Origin: Bacillus sp. B15-48
Lineage (GTDB): Bacteria > Bacillota > Bacilli > Bacillales > Cytobacillaceae
Reading direction: 5' to 3'
DNA: 64,000 nt
Assembly (NCBI RefSeq): GCF_016879755.1
Contig: NZ_WOFU01000001.1
Location: 124,001-188,000, forward strand
Shown piece by piece: positions 12,966-22,500 of the stretch. Below the pieces are notes generated by a model, which was not told the DNA's origin, ran no database searches, and worked only from the letters and a program-made list of their open reading frames with translations. The position numbers and the translations under genes were made by a program. Position 1 is the stretch's first letter; the number at the start of each line of letters is the position of its first letter.

Positions 12966-13949
12966 TTACGAATGATCCTTCATTTTGGTTTCAGTCATGA
13001 TCATTGAATATAAAATTTCAGCAACTTTCCGTGTATCATGGCGAATAACATTGTCTTCAAGATTCGCAATCTTCGCTTGCACAATCTCTAGACCAAGCTC
13101 CTTCAACCTCTCTACATCAAATTGGACGGGCTTGGCGAACTCTTCCTTATACCGTAGCTTAATTTCCGGTGGAATAAGTTCATTATTAACTAAAATTGTA
13201 TTTATAAATGGAGAACCTAGATGGTCATAAAGTGCATTTACGTGATCACTTGCTGCAAAATCATGGGTTTCTCCTGCCTGCGTCATTAAATTGCAAATAT
13301 AAACTTTTTTAGCCTTTGCGTTGCATAATTCTTCGCCAAGTTTCTTTACGAGCAAGTTTGGCAAAATACTAGTATAAAGACTTCCAGGTCCAATGACAAT
13401 TAAATCGGCTTGATTAATTTCATAAATGGTCTCCGGAAGAGGCTCCACATCGCTTGGTGAAAGGAACACTTTTTTAATCCGCTTGCCTGAATAAGGTATT
13501 TTGGACTCACCACTAATAATTGTCCCATCCTCTAGTTGCGCGTTTAGGATGACACTGCGATTCGCAGCTGGTAACACCTTGCCACGCACATTTAATACCC
13601 TGCTCATTTCTTGGATTGCCCTTGAAAAATTCCCTGTAATCGAAGTCATAGCTGCTAAAATTAGATTGCCAAGGGAATGTCCAGAAAGCTCATTCGTTGT
13701 CCGGAACCGGTGCTGGAACATTTCTTCGACAAGCGGCTCCACATCAGATAATGCTGCCAAAACATTTCGTATATCCCCTGGTGGCGGAATATGCATATCA
13801 TTGCGCAACCGTCCTGAACTCCCACCGTCATCGGCCACAGTCACAATCGCCGTAATATCCACATTATAATGTTTCAATCCCCTTAATAAAACAGGGAGTC
13901 CCGTTCCGCCTCCGATAATCACAATTCGCGGCTGAGTATTTTGGTTCAT
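12966..13949 (-). CDS. yvcK: YvcK/CofD-like gluconeogenesis factor
   Basis: This 327-residue product belongs to the CofD/YvcK family. The N-terminal Rossmann-like [18 protein letters not shown] is followed by [13 protein letters not shown], both diagnostic. In B. subtilis the protein binds UDP-sugars and is needed for normal shape and growth on gluconeogenic carbon sources. The C-terminal domain [15 protein letters not shown] is present. Its start overlaps the end of rapZ by 4 bases (ATGA), which supports translational coupling. The enzymatic role, if any, is unsettled. Confidence 0.95.
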   Translation of the reverse strand: MNQNTQPRIVIIGGGTGLPVLLRGLKHYNVDITAIVTVADDGGSSGRLRNDMHIPPPGDIRNVLAALSDVEPLVEEMFQHRFRTTNELSGHSLGNLILAAMTSITGNFSRAIQEMSRVLNVRGKVLPAANRSVILNAQLEDGTIISGESKIPYSGKRIKKVFLSPSDVEPLPETIYEINQADLIVIGPGSLYTSILPNLLVKKLGEELCNAKAKKVYICNLMTQAGETHDFAASDHVNALYDHLGSPFINTILVNNELIPPEIKLRYKEEFAKPVQFDVERLKELGLEIVQAKIANLEDNVIRHDTRKVAEILYSMIMTETKMKDHS

Positions 13950-14839
13950 GAAGATTGTCCCTTTCTTTTATCAATGTCACGATGTGTAACCCTTGTATGA
14001 TAATCTCCACTAAAATGTTTAGCAATCTGCTCAGCGAGAGCCACTGAACGGTGTTGTCCACCTGTACAACCAATTGCGATAATCAGTTGCGCCTTTCCTT
14101 CACGTTTATAGTGAGGCAACATAAAGCTTAATAAATCCAAAACTTTCTCAAGGAATTTATGCGTTTCGTTCCACTTTAAGACGTAGGTTGATACACCTTC
14201 ATCAAGCCCTGTTTTAGGTCGCATATGATCAATATAGTGAGGGTTAGGCAAAAAACGCACATCGAATACTAAGTCGGCATCAATCGGAATTCCATGTTTA
14301 AATCCAAAGGACATCACATTTACAGTAAAAGTCGTTTTTTTATTTGTTGAAAACTCTTCAAGAATTTTTTCGCGTAATTCTTTCGGTTTAAGATTAGACG
14401 TGTTGTAAATTAGTTGCGCTCGTCCTTTTAATTCTTCAAGCAATTCTCGTTCAAGTTTAATTCCTTCCAGCGGGAGACCTTTTTTAGCAAGGGGATGAAA
14501 CCTCCTTGTCTCCTTGTATCGCCTAACAAGCGTTGCATCATCTGCATCAAGAAATAGAACCTGCGGGGCTACCCATGATGTTTCTGCTAAATCATCTAAA
14601 GCTTTAAAGAGAGAATCAAAAAATTCCCGGCCACGCAAATCCATAACTAAAGCCACTCGATTCATTTTACTTTCCGATTCTCTCATCAACTCCAAAAATT
14701 TCGGCAGGAGTGTCGGTGGCAGGTTATCGACACAAAAGAAGCCCAAATCTTCAAAGCTTTGGATGGCAACTGTTTTCCCTGCGCCTGACATGCCTGTAAT
14801 AATGATCATTTGAGTTTCATTTGTCGAACCGGTACTCAT
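13946..14839 (-). CDS. rapZ: RNase adapter RapZ/YvcJ nucleotide-binding protein
   Basis: A P-loop protein with Walker A GMSGAGKT near residue 15, a Walker B-like region ([12 protein letters not shown]) and the conserved C-terminal block [19 protein letters not shown]. coli RapZ guides RNase E processing of GlmZ RNA. The B. subtilis ortholog YvcJ binds and hydrolyses nucleotides and affects competence, and no GlmZ is known there. At 297 residues it has normal length. It sits between the nudix gene and yvcK with 4-base overlap to the latter. Function in this host is inferred from synteny only. Confidence 0.93.
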   Translation of the reverse strand: MSTGSTNETQMIIITGMSGAGKTVAIQSFEDLGFFCVDNLPPTLLPKFLELMRESESKMNRVALVMDLRGREFFDSLFKALDDLAETSWVAPQVLFLDADDATLVRRYKETRRFHPLAKKGLPLEGIKLERELLEELKGRAQLIYNTSNLKPKELREKILEEFSTNKKTTFTVNVMSFGFKHGIPIDADLVFDVRFLPNPHYIDHMRPKTGLDEGVSTYVLKWNETHKFLEKVLDLLSFMLPHYKREGKAQLIIAIGCTGGQHRSVALAEQIAKHFSGDYHTRVTHRDIDKRKGQSS

Positions 14840-14863
14840 TACAATTCCCCCTGAAAAAATCTT

Positions 14864-15322
14864 TTAATTTGGATCAAGTCGATAGCGGATGAGCTTCATA
14901 TCTGGGGTGTATGTAAACGTTCCATAAATTATACCCTTTCCATGGACCATATAATCGAGAATATGATAATCTCCTGCTGCCATCGGTAAGTTTTTTATCT
15001 CTTCTTCTTCATGCCATTCGAGATCCCCTTCTTCTGAACGCTCTAAATGTATACCTGTGGATTCAGTTGCATGGAAGGTAAACATCATCCACTCATCAAC
15101 GACTTGCTCTTCCTTTTCAATAATAAAGGTAAAAATCCCTTTTATTTTTGGATTTAACAAGTATATGCCTGTTTCTTCACGAAATTCACGAATACAAGCT
15201 TCTTTTGCGGTTTCACCTGCCTCCATTTTCCCACCAGGCGCCACCCACCAGCCACGACGAGGTTTTTTCAATAACAACACTTTATTATCTTTAACTAAAA
15301 GGCAATTTGTCACCCGTTGCAT
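14864..15322 (-). CDS. yvcI: Nudix hydrolase (YvcI-like)
   Basis: The product has 152 residues with the Nudix box GKMEAGETAKEACIREFREETGI (GX5EX7REUXEEXGU), which places the divalent metal and diphosphate of the substrate. Members of this branch clean up oxidised or surplus nucleoside diphosphate derivatives; the substrate here is unknown. It heads the yvcI-rapZ-yvcK-whiA-crh run on the minus strand, 25 bases before rapZ, which matches the B. subtilis order. Confidence 0.9.
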   Translation of the reverse strand: MQRVTNCLLVKDNKVLLLKKPRRGWWVAPGGKMEAGETAKEACIREFREETGIYLLNPKIKGIFTFIIEKEEQVVDEWMMFTFHATESTGIHLERSEEGDLEWHEEEEIKNLPMAAGDYHILDYMVHGKGIIYGTFTYTPDMKLIRYRLDPN

Positions 15323-15484
15323 GATTTTTACACCTTCTCACTTATTCAATTTTTAAAACGCCCGGATATTTAAATGGTGAAGCCGAATTTTTTATTATTT
15401 TCATTATACTATTTTTAGAAACCTGCCACAATATGACGTCATTTAAGGTGTTATCCTGAAAGTGAACAAGCTGTATTATATTTA

Positions 15485-15521
15485 TAAATAAAAAAAGAGC
15501 ACAGGGGAAACCTGTGCCAAA
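15485..15521 (-). terminator. trxB terminator
   Basis: On the minus strand, GGCACAGG / CCTGTGCT is followed by CTTTTTTTATTTAT. The remaining bases of the 15323-15642 gap are AT-rich with nothing else recognised; the nudix-crh operon promoter presumably lies there. Confidence 0.85.
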
Positions 15522-15642
15522 AGGATTATATTTTAAAAAAGGGGGTCAATTTAAATCTATTATAGCCTATGTTTATTTCACTACTGTTACAGCACAATTA
15601 ATTAATAATTACGTTCTGTAAAGTTTTTGTCGAACTGTAAAT

Positions 15643-16593
<951 letters not shown>

Positions 16594-16716
16594 TTATTTC
16601 ACTCCTTTATTCACTACGATAAATATTTATTATAATTCATAGTATTTACTACCTACTCATATCCTATAAAACAACGGGAAAACAGTCCAAACATCTGCTT
16701 ACAAATGTTATTTAAA

Positions 16717-16741
16717 AAAATAAAAGCCAGCTTAGCTGACT
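16717..16741 (-). terminator. Terminator of the TPR-protein gene
   Basis: On the minus strand a 7-bp stem, AGTCAGC / GCTGGCT (one G-T pair), starts one base past the stop codon and is followed by TTTATTTTTTT. Confidence 0.75.
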
Positions 16742-18235
16742 CTAATCTAAACAGTTATTCACCATTTTTACATACTTGCTTAAAGTTGAAACCGATAACC
16801 CATACTTTTCCGCCACTGAAGTTTTCGTGTTTTTCCCTTCACGTAGCTGCTCCCAAACAAATTCAACGGCTGCTGCCCAAGCTTTTTTATTTTTAAAATT
16901 AAGCCCTTCTTTAAGCGCGCTTTCAAAAACAGCAAACCAAATTAAATATACTCCTGCTTCGTCCTGGTTAATTGGTTGATGTTTATCGTAGAGAACAAGT
17001 GCCGTCTCATGGGCTCCAAGCACGGCCTCCATTTCCTGCGGACATTTGCCAGATTTCACATAAGTTAAATATTTTTTTTCAATTGCTGTCATCTTATTCG
17101 TGATTTCATTCGTTGCAAGGATTTCTTCCTTCTTGTCGGAGATAGAAGTTAAGAACAAGGCAAATAATCGTTCTTCCGCATATTCACTTTGGAACTTCTG
17201 AACAATGGAAGATATTTGCGTTTCCAATGGAACATTCTTTTCTCCCCAAGGCTCGAGTCCATCTTTCTCAGGATTAAATTCAAGCACCTTTTTCCAGTAG
17301 CTCTTCGCCGCTTGTTCACGACCGGTATAATAAGACGAATAGGCAAGCCAATAATAAAATCCACCGTCTCCATCATGACCAGATTTATACAATCGCTTAA
17401 GCCATTTATAGCCGAGCTCATATTCGCCGACTAAAGAAAAAGTCGCTCCAAGCTTAAATTGCTGTTCCATTAACATTGGTTGAATTTTTGCTAACACAGT
17501 TGTTAAATGTTCCACTTCTTCCTGCTTATTTTGATAAAAAGCAAACACAAGTTGATTGCAAAGCGCATGAAGGTTTCCAGGGTTTTGCTCAAGAACTTGA
17601 TCTAGAGTTTTATTTGCTTTGACAGGCTGACCAAGATAAAAATAAGCTAATGCGAGATTATTGTACGCCGACCAATACTCAGGGTATTCTTCAACAATCT
17701 CTTCAAAAATGGCAATTGCCTCTGGGAAATTCCCAGATTCTAGTTGATTCCGCGCCTCTTCTTGTTTTAAAATTAACTCGTCCTCTTCATACAATTCGCC
17801 TTCGTCTAATTCATCGGCTTCAAGCATAATGATATCAAGTAATTCTTCGGCATCATCAGCAAATTCCCCGTCACGATTTAATTCTAAATACAAGTTGATA
17901 TGGTGGTACGCATCTTTAAAGAAACCCAAATGGGCGTAATTATTCGCTAAAAAATAATGGCATTCTACCATTTGGTCATCCATTTCTTCGAGGATCATTT
18001 GTAAAAGACGAACTGCCTGCTGGTATTCCCCTAGCTCCGTAGCAACAATCGCTAATTGGCAGACGATCATCGGTTCTCCAGGTTCTAGCTGCATTGCCCG
18101 GCTAAAATACTTATACGCACGGTGCAAATCCCGACGATGATACGCTTTAATCCCCTTGGTGAAATAATATTCACCCGTTGGGACAAATGACAGTAGTTGC
18201 CCTGTTTCTTTTCTTATTTTAGAGTCTTCTCCCAT
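16742..18235 (-). CDS. yvcD: TPR-repeat protein (YvcD-like)
   Basis: A 497-residue soluble protein built largely of tetratricopeptide-type helices (AYKYFSRAMQLEPGEP, NLALAYFYLGQPVKANKTLD, GYKWLKRLYKSGHDGDG). A strongly acidic segment rich in Glu/Asp lies near residues 120-150. The last 30 residues look like a helix-turn-helix (SVAEKYGLSVSTLSKYVKMV), so it could bind a nucleic acid or a protein partner. Position between the his operon and trxB matches B. subtilis yvcD. Function is unknown; TPRs only imply protein-protein contacts. Confidence 0.85.
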   Translation of the reverse strand: MGEDSKIRKETGQLLSFVPTGEYYFTKGIKAYHRRDLHRAYKYFSRAMQLEPGEPMIVCQLAIVATELGEYQQAVRLLQMILEEMDDQMVECHYFLANNYAHLGFFKDAYHHINLYLELNRDGEFADDAEELLDIIMLEADELDEGELYEEDELILKQEEARNQLESGNFPEAIAIFEEIVEEYPEYWSAYNNLALAYFYLGQPVKANKTLDQVLEQNPGNLHALCNQLVFAFYQNKQEEVEHLTTVLAKIQPMLMEQQFKLGATFSLVGEYELGYKWLKRLYKSGHDGDGGFYYWLAYSSYYTGREQAAKSYWKKVLEFNPEKDGLEPWGEKNVPLETQISSIVQKFQSEYAEERLFALFLTSISDKKEEILATNEITNKMTAIEKKYLTYVKSGKCPQEMEAVLGAHETALVLYDKHQPINQDEAGVYLIWFAVFESALKEGLNFKNKKAWAAAVEFVWEQLREGKNTKTSVAEKYGLSVSTLSKYVKMVNNCLD

Positions 18236-18354
18236 TTTGTCCTCCCAAAAGGTTTTTAACCTATAAAGTATAACATAAGTTGAAAGGCAAGGAGAAGAGG
18301 AGAATACAGTTTGTTTGTTTCAGTTTGGGTGTTTTTTTACAATTAAAGGGTTTT

Positions 18355-18445
18355 GTAGAGTAAACCGCGGTTTTCGTAGAGTAAGCGGGGCATTCCGTAG
18401 AGTAAACCGTGGTTTTCGTAGAGTAAACCGGACATTCCGTGGATA
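18355..18445. repeat. 21-bp phased repeat array (GTAGAGTAAACCG type)
   Basis: GTAGAGTAA or a close variant begins at 18355, 18376, 18397 and 18418, with a decayed unit at 18439, exactly 21 bases apart. Units alternate TTTTC and ATTCC before the core. The minus-strand reading frame across it (18261-18482) is a product of the 21-base period, not a gene. The same family recurs at 27897. Confidence 0.8.
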
Positions 18446-18540
18446 AAACTTCAGCGAATCTTAATATGTGGCAAATTTTCAAACTATCTGTTCTTTTGAA
18501 GGGTTTTTTGCTGTTAAAACAGAATATCCATTTAAGTCAA

Positions 18541-18812
18541 CAACTCATGACTGAAGTCACGAGCTTGTGAAGGCAAAAATCGCCTTCTGGTATTAACAGT
18601 CCAATATACGCCCGTTGGCATACCGATTCAATCACCTCATTTAAGAGGTGAACTGTTTGACGAGGAACCAAGCGAACCCCGTATTGATAATCACATGCGC
18701 TTGGCTATCGCAACATGTAACGTTTTTTTGTTCGTGTTGCTTGAACATTTTACGATGCAGAGCTTTTCCTGCATCAACCCTATATGTTCAGTTTTCAAAG
18801 AACAATTTCTAG
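18541..18812 (-). ncRNA. Structured RNA of an ORF-less IS605/HEARO-like element
   Basis: Downstream of a minus-strand promoter, a ~270-base stretch folds into consecutive stems. They are GATGCAG / CTGCATC (18754-18775), CCAAGCG / CGCTTGG (18668-18704), CACCTC / GAGGTG (18633-18650), GGTAT / ATACC (18589-18623), GAAGGC / GCCTTC (18569-18587), and the end hairpin CTCATGACTGAAGTCACGAG (18544-18563). This layout resembles the omega RNA or HEARO class carried by IS200/IS605-type elements, whose nuclease partners are TnpB or IscB. No such gene is present, and I cannot run a covariance search. Confidence 0.5.
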
Positions 18813-18949
18813 TTATATTATAGCATGTATAATGTGGGATACAAAAAGTTTAGCTGACATGTCGGATACTTAATCTAGTACAAAATCTCGCGATTTTCGA
18901 GTACTAGACCGTATCCGAAGGCGATTCATCTCATGACTGAAGTCACGAG
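18544..18949. mobile_element. ORF-less IS200/IS605-like element
   Basis: The 20-base imperfect palindrome CTCATGACTGAAGTCACGAG occurs as a direct repeat at 18544-18563 and 18930-18949. Inside the right copy lies a ~55-base palindrome (18863-18917). Its outer arms are CGGATAC / GTATCCG and its middle arms CTAGTAC / GTACTAG, with an AT-rich core. Subterminal palindromes and no terminal inverted repeats are the hallmark of Y1-transposase elements. No transposase is encoded, so it would have to be mobilised in trans. Confidence 0.55.
18817..18844 (-). promoter_or_regulatory. Promoter of the structured RNA
   Basis: On the minus strand, TTGTAT (18839-18844) and a perfect TATAAT (18817-18822) are 16 bases apart. 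It points into the hairpin-rich region and away from the his operon. Confidence 0.6.
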
Positions 18950-18988
18950 GGTTCTCGCCTATGAACTAAAAATAAAGGAGTGACAGAT

Positions 18989-19036
18989 ATGTTCATTGAA
19001 ATGATTGAATTCAGCCTAAAAATCCTCATTTTATAA
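18989..19036 (+). CDS. Possible 15-residue peptide MFIEMIEFSLKILIL
   Basis: A very short hydrophobic frame starts at ATG 18989, eight bases after an AAAGGAG ribosome site. It stops at TAA just inside the his terminator. It sits at the edge of the IS605-like element. The good ribosome site is the only support. It could be a leader peptide, a small membrane peptide, the start of a lost element gene, or chance. Confidence 0.25.
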   Translation: MFIEMIEFSLKILIL

Positions 19037-19078
19037 AAACAAAAAACCAGCCTAAACAAGAAGGTTTAGACTGGTTCA
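19035..19078. terminator. his operon terminator
   Basis: Stem AACCAGCCTAAAC / GTTTAGACTGGTT has a 6-base loop and a TTTTTTG tract on the minus strand, right after the hisI stop. Plus-strand T-runs make it possibly bidirectional. Confidence 0.9.
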
Positions 19079-19082
19079 CTTT

Positions 19083-19721
19083 TTATTTTTTCTCTTCGTG
19101 CCGCTGCTTTAAAACACCCAATACATCCTTTAATGGGAGATTTTGCTCTCTTAAGAGGACGAGCAAATGATAAAGCAGGTCAGCCGCTTCCCATTTTAAC
19201 TCTTCTTGGTCGCGGTTTTTGGCTGCAATGATGACTTCGGACGCTTCTTCCCCGACCTTTTTCAAAATTTTATCGACGCCTTTTTCAAATAAATACGTCG
19301 TATACGCCCCTTCAGGACGCTCTACTTCACGGTCAGCAATGATTTTTTCTAACTCTAGTAAAATTTTAACATCTCCGTATGAAGCTTTTTCACCTGTGTC
19401 TTCACCCAACAAACTTTCTGTAAAACAACTGACTGTACCAGTATGACAGGCCGGACCAGCTGGTTCAACAAGCACAACGAGTGCATCGGCATCACAGTCG
19501 TATTTTATATTGACGATTTTTTGCGTATTTCCACTTGTTTCGCCTTTATGCCAAAGCTCTTGACGAGAACGACTGTAAAACCACGTTTCCTTCGTCTCCA
19601 AAGATTTCTCAAGCGATTCTCGGTTCATATAGGCAACCGTCAATACTTCAAGCGTTTGCGCATCTTGGACGACCGTGGTGATTAATCCCTTGTCATCAAA
19701 TTTTAATTCATCGATATTCAT
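19083..19721 (-). CDS. hisI: Bifunctional phosphoribosyl-AMP cyclohydrolase / phosphoribosyl-ATP pyrophosphatase
   Basis: A HisIE fusion for steps 2 and 3 of histidine synthesis. The N-terminal ~110 residues are the HisI cyclohydrolase ([15 protein letters not shown], metal-binding YDCDADALV and [12 protein letters not shown]). The C-terminal ~95 residues are the HisE all-helical MazG-like pyrophosphatase ([28 protein letters not shown]). Length 212 is usual for Bacillus. It is the last gene of the operon, overlaps hisF by 4 bases and is followed by the terminator. Confidence 0.97.
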   Translation of the reverse strand: MNIDELKFDDKGLITTVVQDAQTLEVLTVAYMNRESLEKSLETKETWFYSRSRQELWHKGETSGNTQKIVNIKYDCDADALVVLVEPAGPACHTGTVSCFTESLLGEDTGEKASYGDVKILLELEKIIADREVERPEGAYTTYLFEKGVDKILKKVGEEASEVIIAAKNRDQEELKWEAADLLYHLLVLLREQNLPLKDVLGVLKQRHEEKK

Positions 19722-20476
19722 CGGACTTCCACTCCCTTTTCACGGAGGTAAGCTTTCACTTCGGCAACAGATGTTTCTTTATAATGGAAAATCGAGGCAG
19801 CAAGGGCCGCGTCTGCTTTCCCCTCGATAAAGGCTTCAACAAAATGTTCAGCGTTTCCGGCACCACCTGAAGCGATAACAGGAACAGAAACCGCCTCGCT
19901 GACCGCTTTCGTCAACTTCAAGTCAAAGCCTTTCTTTTCACCATCACTATCCATACTTGTAAGCAAAATTTCACCTGCCCCAAGCTCAACTCCTTTTTTC
20001 GCCCATTCGATTACTTCTAAGTCCGTGGCTTGACGACCTCCATGGGTATACACCCGCCATGAGCCAAGCTCAGGATCATATTTCGCATCAATCGCTAAAA
20101 CAATGCACTGAGTTCCAAAAAAGTCGGCCCCTTCGGTAATTAATGCCGGATTTACAACGGCTGCTGTATTCAAACTTACTTTATCAGCACCGGATCGCAA
20201 AATTCGCTTCATATCTTCAAGGGAATTAATACCACCACCAACGGTAAAAGGAATGGCCAACTCTGACGCAACCGCCTTTACCACTTCGACCATCGTCTTC
20301 CTTCCCTCATTCGAGGCTGAAATATCAAGGAAAACTAATTCATCGGCCCCTTGCTCATCATAAAACCGCGCCAATTCAACCGGATCTCCAGCATCGCGCA
20401 ACTGAACAAACTGGACGCCTTTCACAACACGGCCATCTTTTACATCAAGACATGGAATAATTCTTTTCGTCAACAT
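19718..20476 (-). CDS. hisF: Imidazole glycerol phosphate synthase subunit HisF
   Basis: The cyclase half of IGP synthase uses ammonia tunnelled from HisH to close the imidazole ring and release AICAR. The TIM-barrel product of 252 residues carries [12 protein letters not shown] (catalytic Asp11), the phosphate-binding GGGINS and [12 protein letters not shown] with the second catalytic Asp. It overlaps hisI by 4 bases and hisA by 1. Because hisH carries an in-frame stop, HisF may have to rely on free ammonium, which the isolated subunit can use in other species. Confidence 0.97.
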   Translation of the reverse strand: MLTKRIIPCLDVKDGRVVKGVQFVQLRDAGDPVELARFYDEQGADELVFLDISASNEGRKTMVEVVKAVASELAIPFTVGGGINSLEDMKRILRSGADKVSLNTAAVVNPALITEGADFFGTQCIVLAIDAKYDPELGSWRVYTHGGRQATDLEVIEWAKKGVELGAGEILLTSMDSDGEKKGFDLKLTKAVSEAVSVPVIASGGAGNAEHFVEAFIEGKADAALAASIFHYKETSVAEVKAYLREKGVEVR

Positions 20477-21207
20477 TACTCAGCCACCGCCTTAAGTGCT
20501 TCTTTTACCGTAAAGCGTCCTTCGTAAATGGCTTTTCCAACAATCGAGCCACTTACTCCGACCGTTTCCAGTTCTTTCAATGCAAGTAAATCATCAAGCT
20601 TACTGACACCGCCAGAGGCGATGACACTTTTCCCTGTCTCTTCCGCTAATTGTTTAATTGCTCCGACATTCGGGCCAGACAGCATCCCATCGGTCGCAAT
20701 ATCGGTAAAAATAAATGTTTCAGCGCCAGCGGCTGCAAAGCGTTTGCCAAGGTCAATCGCCTTCACTTCCGATGTAGAAATCCAGCCATGTGTTGCGACA
20801 TAGCCGTCCTTCGCATCAAGTCCAATCGCAATTTTTTCACCGTATTTGCGAACCATCTCTTCTGCAAACTCTGGGTTTGAAACAGCAACACTGCCGATGA
20901 TTACCCTTGAAACACCATTTTCGAGGTAATGAGCAATATCCGCTTCCGTCCTGATGCCGCCACCAATTTGTACACGCGCGTTTAATTTTTGGGCCGCTTG
21001 GATGACATATGTATCATTTACTCGCTTGCCATCACGAGCGCCGTCAAGGTCAACCATATGAATCCAGTCGGCTCCTGATTGTGCAAATGATTCCGCCATA
21101 TCAAATGGAGAATCTCCGTAAACAGTCTCTTTTCCATAATCCCCTTGAATAAGGCGAACGCATTTGCCGCCTCTCATATCAATTGCTGGGTAAATGATGA
21201 AACTCAT
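20476..21207 (-). CDS. hisA: ProFAR isomerase HisA
   Basis: HisA opens the ribose of ProFAR in an Amadori rearrangement to give PRFAR. It is a 243-residue TIM barrel with [14 protein letters not shown] (catalytic Asp), [12 protein letters not shown] and [14 protein letters not shown] (second Asp) and a C-terminal [12 protein letters not shown] phosphate grip. It is placed between hisH and hisF in the usual order, and a 31-base gap separates it from the hisH reading frame. Confidence 0.97.
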   Translation of the reverse strand: MSFIIYPAIDMRGGKCVRLIQGDYGKETVYGDSPFDMAESFAQSGADWIHMVDLDGARDGKRVNDTYVIQAAQKLNARVQIGGGIRTEADIAHYLENGVSRVIIGSVAVSNPEFAEEMVRKYGEKIAIGLDAKDGYVATHGWISTSEVKAIDLGKRFAAAGAETFIFTDIATDGMLSGPNVGAIKQLAEETGKSVIASGGVSKLDDLLALKELETVGVSGSIVGKAIYEGRFTVKEALKAVAE

Positions 21208-21238
21208 TGTAACCCCCCCTTTTTTTAAAAAGAATCCT

Positions 21239-21868
21239 TTATTTCTGCTCGTTAATCAGTTGCGTGAAATTACGCAAAAGCTGCATGCCTTGCCGACTGC
21301 TTTTCTCTGGATGAAATTGCATTCCGAATACATTATTTTTGCCGACAACGGCTGGGACTTCAACACCATAATCACTTACTGCAATTCGAACATTAGGGTC
21401 ATCTGTTTTGACATAATAAGAATGAACGAAATACACATGACCTGGCTCGATATTTGCAGTTAATGGTGAGTCATTTTCAAATCTTAATTGATTCCAACCC
21501 ATATGCGGAACTTTATACGACTCTCCAGCTTGATTTTTACCTACGAATCATTCAACCTTGCCAGGAAGAAGTGCTAACCCAGTTGTGACACCATTCTCAA
21601 AACTTTCCTCAAATAAAAGCTGCATCCCGAGGCAAATTCCGAGTACGGGTTTTCCTGTATCCGCAAATTGGCGAATCATCTCGGTTAACCCTAATTCATT
21701 TAATCGATTCATCGCATCTGGAAATGCCCCAACCCCTGGCACTAGCAACGCATCTGCATTTGCCAATTCTTGCTTATTTTCCGAGACGATGTACGGGACA
21801 TCTAATCGTTCAAGCGCTTTACTGACACTGAATAAATTTCCCATCCCATAATCGACAATTCCAATCAT
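21239..21868 (-). pseudogene. hisH: Imidazole glycerol phosphate synthase subunit HisH, interrupted by in-frame TGA
   Basis: HisH is the glutaminase that feeds ammonia to HisF. The first part (21551-21868) ends [10 protein letters not shown]-type sequence at a TGA (21548-21550). The reading frame then continues without any shift through FVGKNQAGESYKVPHMGWNQ to the normal C-terminus. All catalytic residues survive: Cys in LGICLGMQ, and His and Glu in FGMQFHPEKS. A single change, for example CGA (Arg) to TGA, would explain the stop, and read-through would give the usual ~209 residues. It could be a real null mutation, leaky read-through or a sequencing error. Confidence 0.85.
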
Positions 21869-22456
21869 TTACAGCATCCCTTTCGATGAAGGAATTCCTT
21901 TTACTCGTGGGTCAATGGTCGTTGCCTCATCAAGCGCACGTGCCAGTGCCTTGAAGACGGCCTCGATGATGTGGTGAGTATTATGACCATAATGAACGAT
22001 GACGTGTAAATTCATGCGCGCCTCAATCGCAAGCTTCCAGAGGAATTCATGAACAAGCTCTGTATCGAATGTTCCGACTCTTTGTGCCGGAAATTCACCA
22101 CGAAACTCAAGATGTGGGCGATTGCTAAGGTCGACAACAACTTGCGCCAACGCTTCATCCATTGGAACAAACGCATTCCCGTACCTTTTAATCCCACGCT
22201 TATCACCGAGTGCTTCCTTTAACGCTTGACCAAGACAAATTCCAATATCTTCTGTCGTATGATGGGCATCAATCTCAATATCACCGACTGCGTTCACGGT
22301 CAAATTAAATTGGCCATGTTTTGCAAACGCATCAAGCATATGAGTTAAAAACGGGACACCTGTGTTGAGCTCTGATGCCCCTTCACCATCGATAGCAAAA
22401 CTTAATTGTATATCTGTTTCATTCGTTTTTCGATTGATTGTCGCAATTCTCTCCAT
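21869..22456 (-). CDS. hisB: Imidazoleglycerol-phosphate dehydratase
   Basis: The Mn-dependent dehydratase makes imidazole-acetol phosphate. This is the monofunctional form (195 residues), without the phosphatase domain of enteric HisB. The two metal-site repeats are visible: DAHHTTEDIGICLGQ and HNTHHIIEAVFKALARAL. An internal LSNRPHLEF is also typical. It ends directly before the hisH start with no gap and starts behind GAAGG. The phosphatase step and HisC are not encoded in this operon. Confidence 0.97.
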   Translation of the reverse strand: MERIATINRKTNETDIQLSFAIDGEGASELNTGVPFLTHMLDAFAKHGQFNLTVNAVGDIEIDAHHTTEDIGICLGQALKEALGDKRGIKRYGNAFVPMDEALAQVVVDLSNRPHLEFRGEFPAQRVGTFDTELVHEFLWKLAIEARMNLHVIVHYGHNTHHIIEAVFKALARALDEATTIDPRVKGIPSSKGML

Positions 22457-22500
22457 CCTTCATTCTCCTTCACATGTTCTCATAATGTCATAATGCTACT

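Noticed and set aside
18261-18482. 73-residue minus-strand frame with VYST repeats
   Set aside because: It is created by the 21-base period of the GTAGAGTAA array; no ribosome site or known relatives.
18544-18949. CRISPR array
   Set aside because: Only two copies of the 20-base palindrome, 386 bases apart, with no regular spacers and no cas genes.
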